A DNA stretch of 64,000 bases from Acanthacorydalis orientalis (Eukaryota > Arthropoda > Insecta > Megaloptera > Corydalidae), in contig CM068318.1 in assembly GCA_034766995.1 (NCBI GenBank), positions 2,058,501 through 2,122,500 of the forward strand. Reading direction: 5' to 3'. Shown piece after piece: positions 24,190 through 36,099 of this stretch. Below the pieces are notes generated by a model, which was given only the letters and a program-made list of their open reading frames with translations, ran no database searches and had not been told where the DNA came from. The position numbers and the translations under genes were made by a program. How positions within the stretch are numbered: position 1 is the stretch's first letter; each line of letters opens with the position of its first letter.

Positions 24190-24700
24190 CTTATTTAATA
24201 GTAGGTGTGTGGAATCTTCCTGATAAGATTGGACGACCGAAAAAAAAACCTGTCACGAAAATGTCAAAGGTGATGATTACCCATTCTCCGCACCTGATGT
24301 CTAGAGATTAGTATGTCCGAGTGGTGTGTCTAAGCACGTTTCCACCGTATCAAACCAATCTGAATACGGTCGTTTCGGCATGGAAAAAATCGTAAATTAC
24401 AAGAAAGCCCGATCATTATCTATACGGTTGTCCTATATAAGGACGGTAGTCGCGTGCCGATCGAACACACGGCTTATGCGATAGCCATGATGAAGTGCAC
24501 GTCTGTCCGATTGCGTGGTCTTACTTGTCACCGGAAACGGAACCTGTGAAGGTTTGCGTTTAGCGTGTTCCATCATGTTCAGATGTTGTCGTCGAATAAA
24601 AATAAGTTTTGTCCGGAAAAATTTATGGAACGATTTTCGTGACAGGGAGCTCGCTTGCAAATAAAAGAAAACACACACACACGCGCGGGAACGTTATCAG
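24190..24700. other. GC-richer single-copy island
   Basis: Complex sequence with many CG words between AT-rich flanks. A tRNA A-box-like word (GTCCGAGTGG at 24316-24325) occurs, but no B box was found within about 100 bp. An (AC)n run lies near 24672-24681. Open frames on the minus strand (to 81 codons) are not recognised. Confidence 0.3.
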
Positions 24701-24872
24701 CGCTGTGATTCTTTTGTACGACGAGATAACGATTAATGAGACAATTTATTATTTTTAAATGTACAGCGAAGAAGGTGGAATTTTCTACCATTTTTCATAA
24801 ATTATATATATTTTTAAAAACTAACAGGCTGGACGTTTTACATACCTTATTAAAAATACTTTAATCATTTTC

Positions 24873-25014
24873 ACAAATTGATTATTCACTCATTATATAA
24901 ATCATCTAATCGAAAAAATTCAATCATCGATAATTATTCACTTTTGATTAGTGCTTTTGTACATTTTAATGGCGATTTCGTCATCGTCCAAGCAGTAAGA
25001 TATAGAAAAGTCGA
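24873..25014 (-). repeat. Family 2 repeat
   Basis: Landmarks in order: ATTGATTATTCACTCATTAT, TCATCGATAATTATTCACTT, GTACATTTTAATGGCGATTT, CGTCATCGTCCAAGCAG and GATATAGAAAA. Confidence 0.65.
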
Positions 25015-25305
25015 GAAGGAGATATAAATAAATCTAAGAATAGCAAGTCTTACGAAAAATCAAGATTTATCAAGAAGATGTACCTTCTGTACCTTGAACC
25101 GAAGAGGTTATTTACAAGACTTGTCTAGAATAATGAACGATACGTTCACAAGAAAAACAATATACCGAAAAATGAGAGAATTAGTTTTATAGACAAGATG
25201 ACCTTAATTCTAGAACTGTATTGTGATTTATTTTAAAAAGACTAAAAATTTAATTTATTTTTAAGAAGTCTATCGATTGAAAATCTGAAAAATATAACAT
25301 CTACA

Positions 25306-25450
25306 ACTCAGCGATATGAGGATGATGGAACTGTAATCGAAATGCGTATAAACGGTCATTAAAAATCTCCAACAACCAATTATTGAATCTTTTTAATCAT
25401 AAATTTTGTTATGATTTGTGATTTGAGTGAAAAATTGATTTCTAATTGTG
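25306..25450 (+). repeat. Family 2 repeat
   Basis: Forward copy: GATGATGGAACTGTAATCGA, AATGCGTATAAACGG, CAATTATTGAATC and TTTGTGATTTGAGTGAAAAA, then TTGATTTCTAATTGTG. A related forward copy lies at 25846. Confidence 0.65.
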
Positions 25451-25500
25451 CCAAAACTATTTTGTTAAATAAATAAATAAATATTATTCTTTTTTTCTCA

Positions 25501-25622
25501 GTTTAACTCCTCTTGAGTTATTTTAATAAATTCTTTCTCTCTCTCTCTTTCTATATATATATATATATATAATAGAAAAAATTGAAACTTGTGGATAGAT
25601 ATTCTTCTTGTATTTTAAGATA
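25501..25622. repeat. duplicated unit with (CT)n(TA)n, left copy
   Basis: The unit GTTTAACTCCTCTTGAGTTA...GAAACTTGTGGATAGATATT...AGATAC recurs at 25681-25834. In this copy the embedded microsatellite is CT-rich followed by about 20 bp of TA (25552-25571). Confidence 0.85.
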
Positions 25623-25680
25623 CAAAAAGATAATGCAGATATAAAGAAATACAAACTATTTTCTTAAAGTTTAAGATACT

Positions 25681-25722
25681 GTTTAAACTTCTCTTGAGTT
25701 ATTTTACTAAATTATCTCTCTC

Positions 25723-25779
<57 letters not shown>

Positions 25780-25834
25780 AAAATAGACAAACTGGAAACT
25801 TGTGGACAGATATTCTTCTTAAAATTAAAGATAC
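25681..25834. repeat. duplicated unit with (CT)n(TA)n, right copy
   Basis: Same unit as 25501-25622, but the TA tract is about 49 bp (25727-25775). The difference shows array length change after duplication. Confidence 0.85.
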
Positions 25835-25845
25835 CTTTAAGATTT

Positions 25846-25965
25846 GAACATGATGGAATAGCTATGGAAAATTGACACGAGCAACAATTAAAAAGGATCA
25901 ATAATCAACTATTGAATCGTTTTGATCATATTTTTTTTTGTGATTTGTAACGCGAGTGAAGAATC
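25846..25965 (+). repeat. Family 2 repeat, partial
   Basis: Forward copy with GGATCAATAATCAACTATTG, AATCGTTTTGATCATA and TGTGATTTGTAACGCGAGTG. With the copy at 25306 it flanks the duplicated microsatellite unit, so the duplication probably included Family 2. Confidence 0.55.
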
Positions 25966-26359
25966 AATTTATGAAAGTGACAAAAACTGTATTAGTAATA
26001 GATTCAATTTCTTCCCTCACTTAAGACTCTTGAATAACTCTAGTAAAGTTTTATATTCTTTTTATTACAAACTTGAAATTTATGAATGTAAATATTTCTC
26101 TTCGAGGTCACAGATCTCTCTCTTTCATACTCAAATGTGATATTGAAATATTCGAAAAACGATACATTCCTTATTTATGGAAAAGATATCGTTGAAATCC
26201 AATTGATTGTGTTTTAAATATGGTAATGAATTTGTTCGGACTGTTTCAATGTTGAAATGAAACGGAACGTGTTCGTAAACTGAGTATTTTTTAGAGTTTG
26301 TTTTTCTCGAATTCTTAGAATAATTCTCTCGAAACAGGTCCCACAACGTTCGATTTTAA

Positions 26360-27400
26360 TTAAACAAAATGAAAACAGTCGGTGGTGTATGCAAAAGTTT
26401 CAAAAATATCTGATAAACTGTCTGGTATTTTTATTCGAACATTTTCTCTCGACCGAAATCTCATTGTTTCGATTCCGTGCCTCTATATATATAATGTACG
26501 TACAATAACGTACGCGTATTACAAAGTATACATCCGTGCACCTTTTCAGATATTAACCACATTTTCTACCACACGTTACGCGTTCGATAACCGTAATATT
26601 AACAATAACTTAAAATTCCACGTACACAACAGGAACACGTGTATTGTGGTAGTGCGCCACTAAAGCACACTGACTGGACTACTAAAAGTTACTGCCTGCT
26701 CACTTTTCCCCACTAATAACATATATTTAAAACTGTGGTCAACAAGTAAGTCTCGTTCCATACGTTATTTGTACGTCTGTCCCCTATATTTATATTTGAA
26801 TAATACAAAAATACACTCGTTTATTTTTTTCTCTTTCGCCCGAAATCTTCATACAGTCAATATACGAAATTCCACGCTGTGTGTAACTTATTATGAGACA
26901 TTTCGAAACGCGTATGTGTAACAATATGTTGATTTTTAACAGTTACAGATCGAATTCTTGATACACACACACACACCTCGTTCTGGTTCGTGAAACTGTC
27001 GGATCGTGGTTTTTTTCGAAATGAAACAGAGCGATAGATCCAGTACTGTTTCGTATGAATCGTATCCGTGCTAACAGTGTGTCATTGTCGATGGTATCTG
27101 GCAGTGTCGAGCATGGAGTTAATGATATGTATTAGAAGTTTTGTCTAGATTTGTACCATATAATAACTTCCTTTTCTCTAGTGTAGGTGCCTATAATGAC
27201 ACTCTTTTGTGATGTAATAAGCACATTTGGAAAAATTGGCCACCGTACACGATAATTTCGTGCGACGACGTTTGTTTTAGCCACCTGCAACTTGCAACTT
27301 TATACTAAAGTGTACTCTAATACACACAAACATAATCAAACGTTCATATCTGTAGATTTATCGTGTCATGTGTAGAAATAAGAAACAATACTAACTACAA
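26360..27400. other. moderately GC-richer single-copy region
   Basis: Less AT-rich than its flanks, with many ACGT and CG words and a (CA)n run at 26962-26976. A 93-codon frame (26382-26663) has no recognisable features. No function assigned. Confidence 0.3.
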
Positions 27401-27435
27401 CACAGACGGATTTCTACACAAGCACGAACATTTTT

Positions 27436-27540
27436 CTGATCGAAAATTTACAATAAATGATTATTTATTACTGTCGAATGCTTTCTTTATAGATATTTCG
27501 ATAGCGAAGACTTCATTCTCAAATATTTAAGGCATAGAAA
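27436..27540 (-). repeat. Family 2 repeat, partial
   Basis: CTGATCGAAAATTTACAATA, ATGATTATTTATTACTGTCG, GATATTTCGATAGCGAAGAC and GGCATAGAAAATAT match the inverted family. Confidence 0.55.
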
Positions 27541-27703
27541 ATATACAAAAATAATTTTAACACATTGATTAGAACATTGTCTTAAATCATTGATTAGAAT
27601 TCGTTATTTGCTTCTATAAATATAGATTCTAATTTTGAAAAATGAATACAGGAATAGTATATACTAGGAATGGTGAAGTGTAGAAAAATCTTCATTTGCA
27701 TGT

Positions 27704-27772
27704 TTCGATTTGTGGTGTGAGAGTAAAACTCATTTGTGAAATTGAATTTAGCTACAGTGGTAGAACTTTATT
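27704..27772 (+). repeat. Family 2 repeat, 3' part
   Basis: TTTGTGGTGTGAGAGTAAAA then CTCATTTGTGAAATTGAATT and TAGCTACAGTGGTAGAA match the forward family end. Confidence 0.6.
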
Positions 27773-28079
27773 CTTACAAATAGACATTTATAAATTTTTA
27801 AAATAACAAATTAGTATATTTGTCTGCAGTTGCATCGATAATCATTCAGAATAATTCAAGTACATTGAATATAAATGATTTACAGCTAAATCTTTTATCT
27901 GCCAGTATTTAATTTTTATTTATCAGAGACGAGCTGCGATGAATTTACTAATTATTCAGAATAATTCAAATAAATTAAAAACTAATTATTGACATGTAGA
28001 AATTCTGACAGTTTTTCGTTTACACTCAGTTTATAATAGAGTTAAGTTTATAGCCACAATACTTTTCTGACACAGGCTA

Positions 28080-28165
28080 AATCCACTTTCACAAATGAAA
28101 TATTTTCTCATTCCAAAAACCATAAAATTTTTCCTAATCAAAATTGTTTAATGAATAATAGTTAA
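28080..28165 (-). repeat. Family 2 repeat, partial
   Basis: AATCCACTTTCACAAATGAA, ATTTTCTCATTCCAAAAACC, then ATAAAATTTTTCCTAATCAA. Inverted orientation. Confidence 0.6.
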
Positions 28166-28601
28166 TATTATTTTGTTTTTCATAATGAAATCCAATATCT
28201 TTAAAGCACCAAAGTATAAACAAATCAGATTTTTTAAGATACAACTATTTTTAAATTAAATCAAATTTCTATTCATTTTAAAATAAATGATCAGACTAGT
28301 CCTGACGAATACAAGACATTCCAGTATATAAACTGTTCATATCATTCTCGAATTTGTTGTCTTTCTGTGTAGTTTCCATTAATTATTCTATACGAGTCAT
28401 GTAAAACATTTCTTTAATCGATTTCGAATTACAACAAATTTGTTAGAATCAGAACAGGTCATAGAAAAACAAACTTGCCAGTGATCTACAGAATTGTTTT
28501 ATTAGAAAAATATTCGTCTCATTCACAAAATTCGTACAAGAAAATGTCCTGTATCTACCATGAAAATTACCATTTCATAAAAGAAACTATCGTTTTTTTA
28601 A

Positions 28602-28635
28602 GACTTGAAAGTACCGACAGTACATAAAGGGTTAA
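28602..28635. repeat. short dispersed repeat, copy 2
   Basis: GACTTGAAAGTACCGACAGT then ACATAAAGGG. Matches 14258-14290 in the same orientation. Flanks do not obviously match. Confidence 0.6.
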
Positions 28636-28799
28636 ATATTCACAGAAGTAAAATATATTCATTCTTTATTAATACGTTATCTACACAACTATGTTAATTA
28701 TTTCTGTATATGTAACGAATAAAATCATTCAAAACCTGTTTAATCGTTCACCATTGTTGTGTGTGTATATATATATATAAATCTGTTCTAAATATAAAA

Positions 28800-29110
28800 T
28801 GGCTTACAGACATACATACAAGCCCATTCATGAAACGGTAGGGACCAATTACATTCGAGTGATGCGCTTTTTGTCAACCATTGTGGCACGAAATCATTGT
28901 GAAATGACACACATTTGTCAACACAATACAGCACATAAAGCAGTAACGTATATAGTTTGAGGTGAAAAGGCCATTTTTGACGAGGGGTGAATTATTCTCG
29001 TACCGTATTAAATTCGCATCCCTCCTTGTTCCGAATAAAGCTGTTCTAGTTTGAACAAAAAGCGGTCCCCTCGCTTACATACGAGCATAAAGTAAGTACA
29101 GGTCTGTGAG
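28800..29110. promoter_or_regulatory. complex island with Sox-like motif cluster
   Basis: Within about 60 bp there are CATTGTG (28879-28885), CATTGTG (28895-28901), a TTTGTC word and an ACACAATACA word (28921-28930). They are followed downstream by CCTTGTTCC and AACAAAAAG. These fit the HMG-box core (A/T)(A/T)CAA(A/T)G to varying degrees. Nothing coding. Regulatory role is inference. Confidence 0.3.
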
Positions 29111-29182
29111 ATGAATTAGTCATCTTGTGAAATGCTCTGATTGAAATATGAAATATGTGTTATTTTCGAATCGTTATATTGA

Positions 29183-29190
<8 letters not shown>

Positions 29191-29245
<55 letters not shown>
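29191..29245. repeat. (TA)n microsatellite, 55 bp
   Basis: Uninterrupted TA run. Confidence 0.97.
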
Positions 29246-29247
<2 letters not shown>

Positions 29248-30029
29248 AATGATAAAAAAGTGTGAACAAGAATAGACTAGATATGTAATCAAACGGGAGT
29301 TGTGAATTTAATAAGAAGAATAATGAGTTTAAAATGAGTTAATGAAAAAACGCAACAGAAATTAATGACTAGGAGTCAAAAATAATAAAAAAAAAACATT
29401 GAAAATGATTAAAATGCTTGGGAGAAATAAGGATACTGAAAATATGTGTGAACTAAAAGCATATATTGTTCAGATTTCGATCCTTTAGAATAATCCTTTA
29501 CTGAAGATAATATTCATATTTGTAATACTGTTATTAGCTCTTTTACAGCAATGTTTCAAGAATCACAGAATCTTTCTAAATAATGTTTTTTTTCTAGCAA
29601 GAGGGGTTATTTATAAATTCAAAATAATGTAAGTTGACAAGTTATCAGGCATTGAACGAAAATTGTGTTAAAATAAATGAGACCTGGTTTGAAATACTGA
29701 TTTTAAATCCACATTGTTTTATTTTAACAGAAAATTGTTTTCACATCTGATAATTTATTAAAATAAATTATTCTGAATTTTTTATAGAGTCTTTGTGGAT
29801 ATAATGGCTAAACTCTCTCAAACCCTAATTCGGTGACACTGTTAAAAAGACTTTTATTTTATTCCTTGTAATTCTGGTACAAATTTTATTTTGATATTGG
29901 AAAAAAAATACGGGATTATTTCCAATTAATCTGCGTATGCGTAACGAATATAACAAAATGTATTGTCAGAGCACAAACTACTGAATAAATAGTAATCTGC
30001 GTGCATATATCGACTTATATCGATGATAT
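29246..30029. other. AT-rich gene-free stretch
   Basis: Nothing recognised beyond A/T homopolymers. Confidence 0.55.
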
Positions 30030-30430
30030 GTTATGAAACATACATAAATCGCCATACGCTCGCTGTATATTAAAACATACACACACACAGACGACCTAAT
30101 CCGTCGAGTATATGGAGTCGTCTCGACCCCATGTTGTTCAGTACGTCACTAAATGTCCCCAGTGAATCTGCATGCGCCCCCAAGGTAACCATCACCGTCG
30201 TGTTCGTCGTATATTGTTACGAATGTAATGGTGGTAGGCGTACTTGTTCTCCATTCAATAGGCCACTGAGGCGCAGCAGCTGCATGAAGACTCAATGAGC
30301 AGTTGCACCGTTCACATGCCCGTTGCACGAGATCACCGCACGTCACGTGACGTCATGATCCGTCAGGTCTGTGTGAAATTATATTCTGTGAGGAGGTGTC
30401 CGGCACGGTGTTCGAATAGAAGAGGCAGTG
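30030..30430. promoter_or_regulatory. GC-rich island with CACGTG/CRE palindrome and E-boxes
   Basis: The perfect 14-bp palindrome ACGTCACGTGACGT (30340-30353) contains CACGTG (30344-30349) and overlaps a perfect CRE, TGACGTCA (30348-30355). E-boxes include GCAGCTGC (about 30277-30284). A 65-codon minus-strand frame (30346-30149) starts inside the palindrome and has non-repetitive composition, but resembles nothing I know. CACGTG is bound by bHLH-zipper proteins and TGACGTCA by CREB/ATF proteins. A promoter or enhancer is the best inference. Confidence 0.4.
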
Positions 30431-30845
30431 TTTAATCATACATGTTTATAGAATTTTAACTGAAAAAAATATACTTATAAAATGATTGAAAATGTATACA
30501 GATCGTGTAATGATTATAAATGAGATTATTTTTCAAGAATGTACACACCTGACGCATGAAAATAATTGTATATCTGAAAAAAACTGTCTATTTAAATTGC
30601 TGATTACTTTTCGAAGAAATAAAATAGTGCTATTTTAAAACCAGGGCTCGAAAAAGAAAAAAAATGTTAGATAACTAGAAAAAGACTATAAATTGACATA
30701 TGATAATTGATCATAAGAGATTAAAAACAAGAACGGATGAGACGTCTTATAAGATCTTGAGACACTAAACTGAATGTCAATAAAACTTTACATAGGATCA
30801 CATGTAAACAAATGTTTTTAACTAGATTTGTCTCTTCCTTAACAG

Positions 30846-30960
30846 TCTGAAGATGATGGTGTTGTGATTGAAATTCAAATAAGTAAGAATCAAAAATGGT
30901 CAATCCACGGTTATTAAAACAGAAATATTTCTGAGGTTTGTGAGATTAGTGAAAAACTGT
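30846..30960 (+). repeat. Family 2 repeat
   Basis: TCTGAAGATGATGGTGTTGT, GATTGAAATTCAAATAAG, AATCAAAAATGGTCAATCCA and GGTTTGTGAGATTAGTGAAA, forward orientation. Confidence 0.65.
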
Positions 30961-31157
30961 GTGTAGGATCTCGTGATACTCATCTTAATAAACAACTTAA
31001 TAAGTCATAGACCTAAAATTTTATTATGTTTCTGTTGTATATTTTTTTAAAGAAAAAATATCTAGAAAAAACTCTGAATTTTAAACAATAATAACTTCAT
31101 ATTTGAAAAGTTTAAATCTGAATGTTATTATTTATAAAAATCTTTTTTGTTTATCTA

Positions 31158-31700
31158 TTAAAAATGAACTCGCCAGCCGCGCTCCGACATTCGTTCACGC
31201 TCCTGTCGTTTCCACATATCATAACCGAGTCCCATATTTAAATCATTGTCCAAAATGACAGACCAAACTGTACATAATCGCTCACGGAACATAGTACTTA
31301 AATATAACAGTGCTTCGGCGATTATATCCATAACGGAGGTAAACCCTTTCATTTCAGAAGAGGGATATGTAGTTCTACCGCCCTACTATATTTTCCTTTG
31401 ACATTATTACATGCTTATTGGACCTGGATCCACTTCACTTGACACGCATCGCTCGCATTCGCCCAAACGAATACTCTCTGTAGAAACATGTACGCAATGT
31501 CACACACTCTTCCGTTATTCGAAATGTGAAATTGCCTTTCGATACACACCGACCGCCCCGCGTTCGACGTACCCTCGCATATTCGGTATTGTGTTTGTGC
31601 TGGGTGGAGTTTTTTTTTTATGTATACATTTTGGACGCCATCGTGTACGGATATTGCCGTATTTTTAGGTCAACTCGTGTATGTGTGTACATGACTGTCA
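31158..31700. other. GC-richer island with unrecognised open frames
   Basis: A 64-codon minus-strand frame (31352-31158; begins MKGFTSVMDIIAEALLYL) has balanced composition, and a plus-strand frame of 85 codons lies at 31411-31668. Neither resembles a known family. On the plus strand CGGAG|GTAAAC (31337) and TTTCATTTCAG|AAG (31359) form a donor- and acceptor-like pair only about 25 bp apart, too close for an intron. Candidate exon or regulatory DNA, undecided. Confidence 0.2.
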
Positions 31701-32170
31701 TGCGTTCGAGAATGCTATGCAAAATATATGCATGATAAATATTTGAATGATCGCGTTCATTTCTCTCTCGTGTTTGATTTTTCATATTGTCTTTTTAAGT
31801 ACACAGTGTGTTCGTCGTTAGGGTGTATGTGTTTATAAACGGGATGTTTTTAAGTAAAAATCGGTACATCAACGAGTCAATCTTCGATTAATTATTATAT
31901 CCAATGAATCATTCATTTTTTTTAACCAACTGGATTCATTAATTTTAAACTTTACCATTAATAAAAAATTAATAACAGAGTTTATGATTAATTTATATTA
32001 CTAATAACACTGTAAAAAATATTTAAATTATTTCATTTTTATTTTCAATTACGTCGTACAATGAATTTCAGTTTGTGTTTCTGCTAAAAAAAATTTAATA
32101 TTCATTTTATTAATCTGACTAACATCCAGAACTTATATATGTAAAATTATGACTTTATGTTTTTATTCCT

Positions 32171-32225
32171 ATGATCACCCTCGTGTTCACAACTGTTTTG
32201 TGAGGTTATATCAGCTGCTTATCTA

Positions 32226-32283
<58 letters not shown>

Positions 32284-32422
32284 GTATATATGTATATGTA
32301 TAGTTTTTAAATGTTAAGGTTGCCACTTTAAAATTCTGAAGCGATGAGAAAATATTTTAATTTAAACCATAGTTATGACTGATTCAATTTAAAGGCATCG
32401 ATTTAATTTTTAAACCTAGCAG
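32171..32422 (-). mobile_element. mariner-derived element, 5' half, with (TA)n expansion
   Basis: Inverted copy from just inside the transposase start (GTTCACAACTGTTTTGTGAG) to the 5' terminus (TTTAATTTTTAAACCTAGCA). The leader word GATATATAGT, short in other copies, is here replaced by a TA array plus TATG units (32229-32302). Confidence 0.85.
32229..32302. repeat. (TA)n microsatellite inside mariner copy
   Basis: 49 bp of pure TA followed by TATG-type interruptions. It sits exactly at the GATATATAGT position of the mariner leader. Confidence 0.95.
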
Positions 32423-33431
<1,009 letters not shown>

Positions 33432-33594
33432 GTTTCAAAATTCACTATCTACTTCAGTGACTGAATTTCTTTTTAAAAAAAATATTATGCTAGGATAAAG
33501 ATATATAGTTCTGGTGTAAATTTGTGTATTTGAAAAAAAAGTAATTTTTTTTTAATTTTATGTAATCCAGGGGTTTCAGTCGAAAAAATTCAGT

Positions 33595-33871
33595 CGATGC
33601 TGCCAGACTGATTTGTTCAGTTTATTGCGGTGCATAAAGCATGCAATAAAATGTTAAAACTGTGGAAAAGGTCCGAAAATACATTATTATTACATCGATT
33701 CAAAACTGCCATCTTCTTTTCGACAATGGATTCGTCAGTTACCCAACAGACGGAGAAAAGTTGTGCAAAATAATAGGGGATATTTTGAGGATTGAAATGT
33801 ATTCCAGTTTTCATTAAATAAGCATTCATTTTTTTATTAAAAAGGCACTGAATTAATTTGTACACCTAATA
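33595..33871 (+). mobile_element. mariner-derived element, 3' half
   Basis: Starts in the helix-turn-helix codons (GATTTGTTCAGTTT) and crosses the family's deletion junction (GTGGAAAAGGTCCGAAAATA). It runs through the C-terminal codons (TTCGTCAGTTACCCAACAGA) to the terminus TTAATTTGTACACCTAATA. The 5' third is missing. Confidence 0.87.
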
Positions 33872-34205
33872 GATATAAATCTTATCAACTGTATTGAAAA
33901 CGATGTTTTCTGTTCGAGGATTAAATTGTTGACTGATGTCTAAAAAATCTATTCATTGAATCAACAGTCGTGCTCATGTGTATAAATGTGTACTTCAACA
34001 AGTACTGAATTTAAGTACGCTATTATTTGCGAAATATAACAAAATTGCTCAGTAAAATTGGACGAGTGCATCTGTCAGACATTCTATAACTGCAAAATGA
34101 TCTCTGTTTCATACAACGTCGCCGATTCATTCCTCTCGAACCTATTGAACCTTTATTTGTTGTCAATTTTTGTCGGTACAATGATCACGACCATTTCTTA
34201 CTGTC

Positions 34206-34209
<4 letters not shown>

Positions 34210-34270
<61 letters not shown>
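34210..34270. repeat. (TA)n microsatellite, 61 bp
   Basis: Uninterrupted TA run. Confidence 0.97.
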
Positions 34271-34273
<3 letters not shown>

Positions 34274-34779
34274 AAGGTAGAAAATATGTGATGATGACAA
34301 AAAATATCATATGCCTACCTGTCCATAAAATATATTTTTCCAAATATCGCGTTACAGCTGTCAATCATAAAATTGTTATGACGGTTATGCTTTTGTAGAG
34401 ATTTAAAAGGACCTCTTCGCTTCTGGTCTTTCTCAAAGACATCAGAATGTTTGTCATTACGCTTCATTTCATGGCGTTTTTTTTCGGGTTGGTTCTACTT
34501 AAAGAACTTACAATGAGATTAAGATTTTTTTTCAAAAATATATTACATACTCGTATTTATGTATACATTCACATAATAATTTCAGATATAGATGTGTTTC
34601 AAAACCGTAACATAAATCGTTCTGTGTTATTGTTAAATAAATGGTGAAAATACGTTTCCTGCCCTTATTGAATTTGCGTTAAGATGTTTAATAAAAGATG
34701 CTCGAGTTCGAAAGAATTATAAATGTTTTATTTCGAAAATAGGTGAGAGATGTGTTTCTGTACAGTGGAATGTCACTGA

Positions 34780-35070
34780 ATGTACACAGTGTGAATGCAT
34801 AGATTGTAGTAGCGCAGTGGAAGGACATGGTATGTGGACTTCACGCTCGTGTCTCCAGATAATGATTCGGCGCACGCATACCTGCGTACACCTACACATT
34901 CTGTGTGTGTGCATTATTGAGGACAATGTGACAATGTCGCTCCTATTGGTTGTCACCTGATACGACACACGTCGACCAATCAGAAAATGTCAAGTTGGTA
35001 CAATGACACGCGACGATAAGGTACGACGTATGCGGTGCACGGGTGCGAAAACGGGACGCGTGTGAACCAA
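34780..35070. promoter_or_regulatory. promoter-like island with opposed CCAAT boxes
   Basis: Inverse CCAAT (ATTGG, 34945-34949) and direct CCAAT (34976-34980, continuing CCAATCAG) lie about 30 bp apart, with a CACCTG E-box between them (34954-34959). The rest is CG-rich. NF-Y sites in opposed pairs are typical of animal promoters, but no transcript can be assigned on either side. Confidence 0.35.
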
Positions 35071-35267
35071 TTGTTATATTAGAAACCAGGTGACATTCAG
35101 ATTGCAAGTTGACAAACTGTTCAGCATTCTAAAATGGCGAATAGAAGCACGGATTGAGTTCGAGGATCGTTTTTTTTTTATACAATTTAAAACTTTTAGA
35201 AGCCTGCTCGAGGATTGATTAACGACTATGTGTATAAAACGTTTCGTTTTCGTAACCATTCGGTGAA

Positions 35268-35400
35268 AGTCTATCATTTCACAAATTAAATTTAAAAAGA
35301 TTTTCTGGTCACAAATCTTAAATAATTGATTACCGATCATTTTTGATTATTATTTTTAAGTATTTCTATAATCGTCAAAGACCTAAGTTACAGAAAATTG
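35268..35400 (-). repeat. Family 2 repeat
   Basis: CTATCATTTCACAAATTAAA, TTCTGGTCACAAATCTTAAA, TAATTGATTACCGATCATTT and TTACAGAAAATTG, inverted orientation. Confidence 0.65.
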
Positions 35401-35827
35401 TATTATCTTGAAAGCCTTTAGATTCTTTCAAAAATAGTTTTACTCATTTCAAATAAAATGTTTGCGTGCAAAGAGCTATACTTATTTTTTTTGTATATTT
35501 AGCTACATAGAGATATAAGTACATCAATTTATAAATAATAATATAAAACTTATTTGGACAAGAAATTAAAAAATATTTTTTTTCATAAATTGTTTCTTCA
35601 GTTGAAAGGATTTTCATCGACTTAACAAAATTTCTTGTTCCTTTTTCAATAAACGATTTATTTTTAAATACAAGTAATTCCTTAATCGATTTTTTGATAA
35701 ACTCTTTATTTTTAAACGCCTGTTTTAAAAAAATATCCCATATTCAACTTCTTCGTTTTACTAATTTCAAAGAATTGGAAAAACATGACTCTGACTACAC
35801 AATTTTTAGTACAGAGATTACATGCAC

Positions 35828-35976
35828 CCTCACAAATGAATTTTTCACTCGTACTACAAACCACAAAAGTTTTTATGATACAAAATGTTCAATAATTGAT
35901 TTTAGATCATGTTTGATCAATGCTTATGCACATTTCGATGACGATGCTTTCATCTACAAAGAGTTAGAATAAAGAA
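35828..35976 (-). repeat. Family 2 repeat, well preserved
   Basis: Near-consensus inverted copy: CCCTCACAAATGAATTTTTC, ACTACAAACCACAAAAGTTT, AATAATTGATTTTAGATCAT, GCACATTTCGATGACGATGC and TTCATCTACAAAGAGTTAG. Its words define the family used throughout this annotation. Confidence 0.75.
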
Positions 35977-36036
35977 AAGCATCATTTATCAAAGAAATGG
36001 TTGTCAAAATAAAGTTTTTAACATTGTGGTTAAAAT

Positions 36037-36090
36037 CATTCCACAAATGAGTTTTTCATTCATTCCACAGACAATAAAAGTTTTAATAAC
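36037..36090 (-). repeat. Family 2 repeat, 5' part only
   Basis: TCATTCCACAAATGAGTTTT followed by TCATTCATTCCACAGACAAT. It lies about 60 bp after the copy at 35828, in the same orientation. Confidence 0.6.
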
Positions 36091-36099
36091 AAATCTATA

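Noticed and set aside
24300..24430. tRNA gene (Leu/Ser type) suggested by GTCCGAGTGG
   Set aside because: The A-box-like word lacks a B box downstream and the acceptor stem cannot be formed.
30100..30190. Tiny exon ending CCCAAG|GTAACC
   Set aside because: The donor is good, but the acceptor choice is arbitrary and neither side continues into a supported exon.
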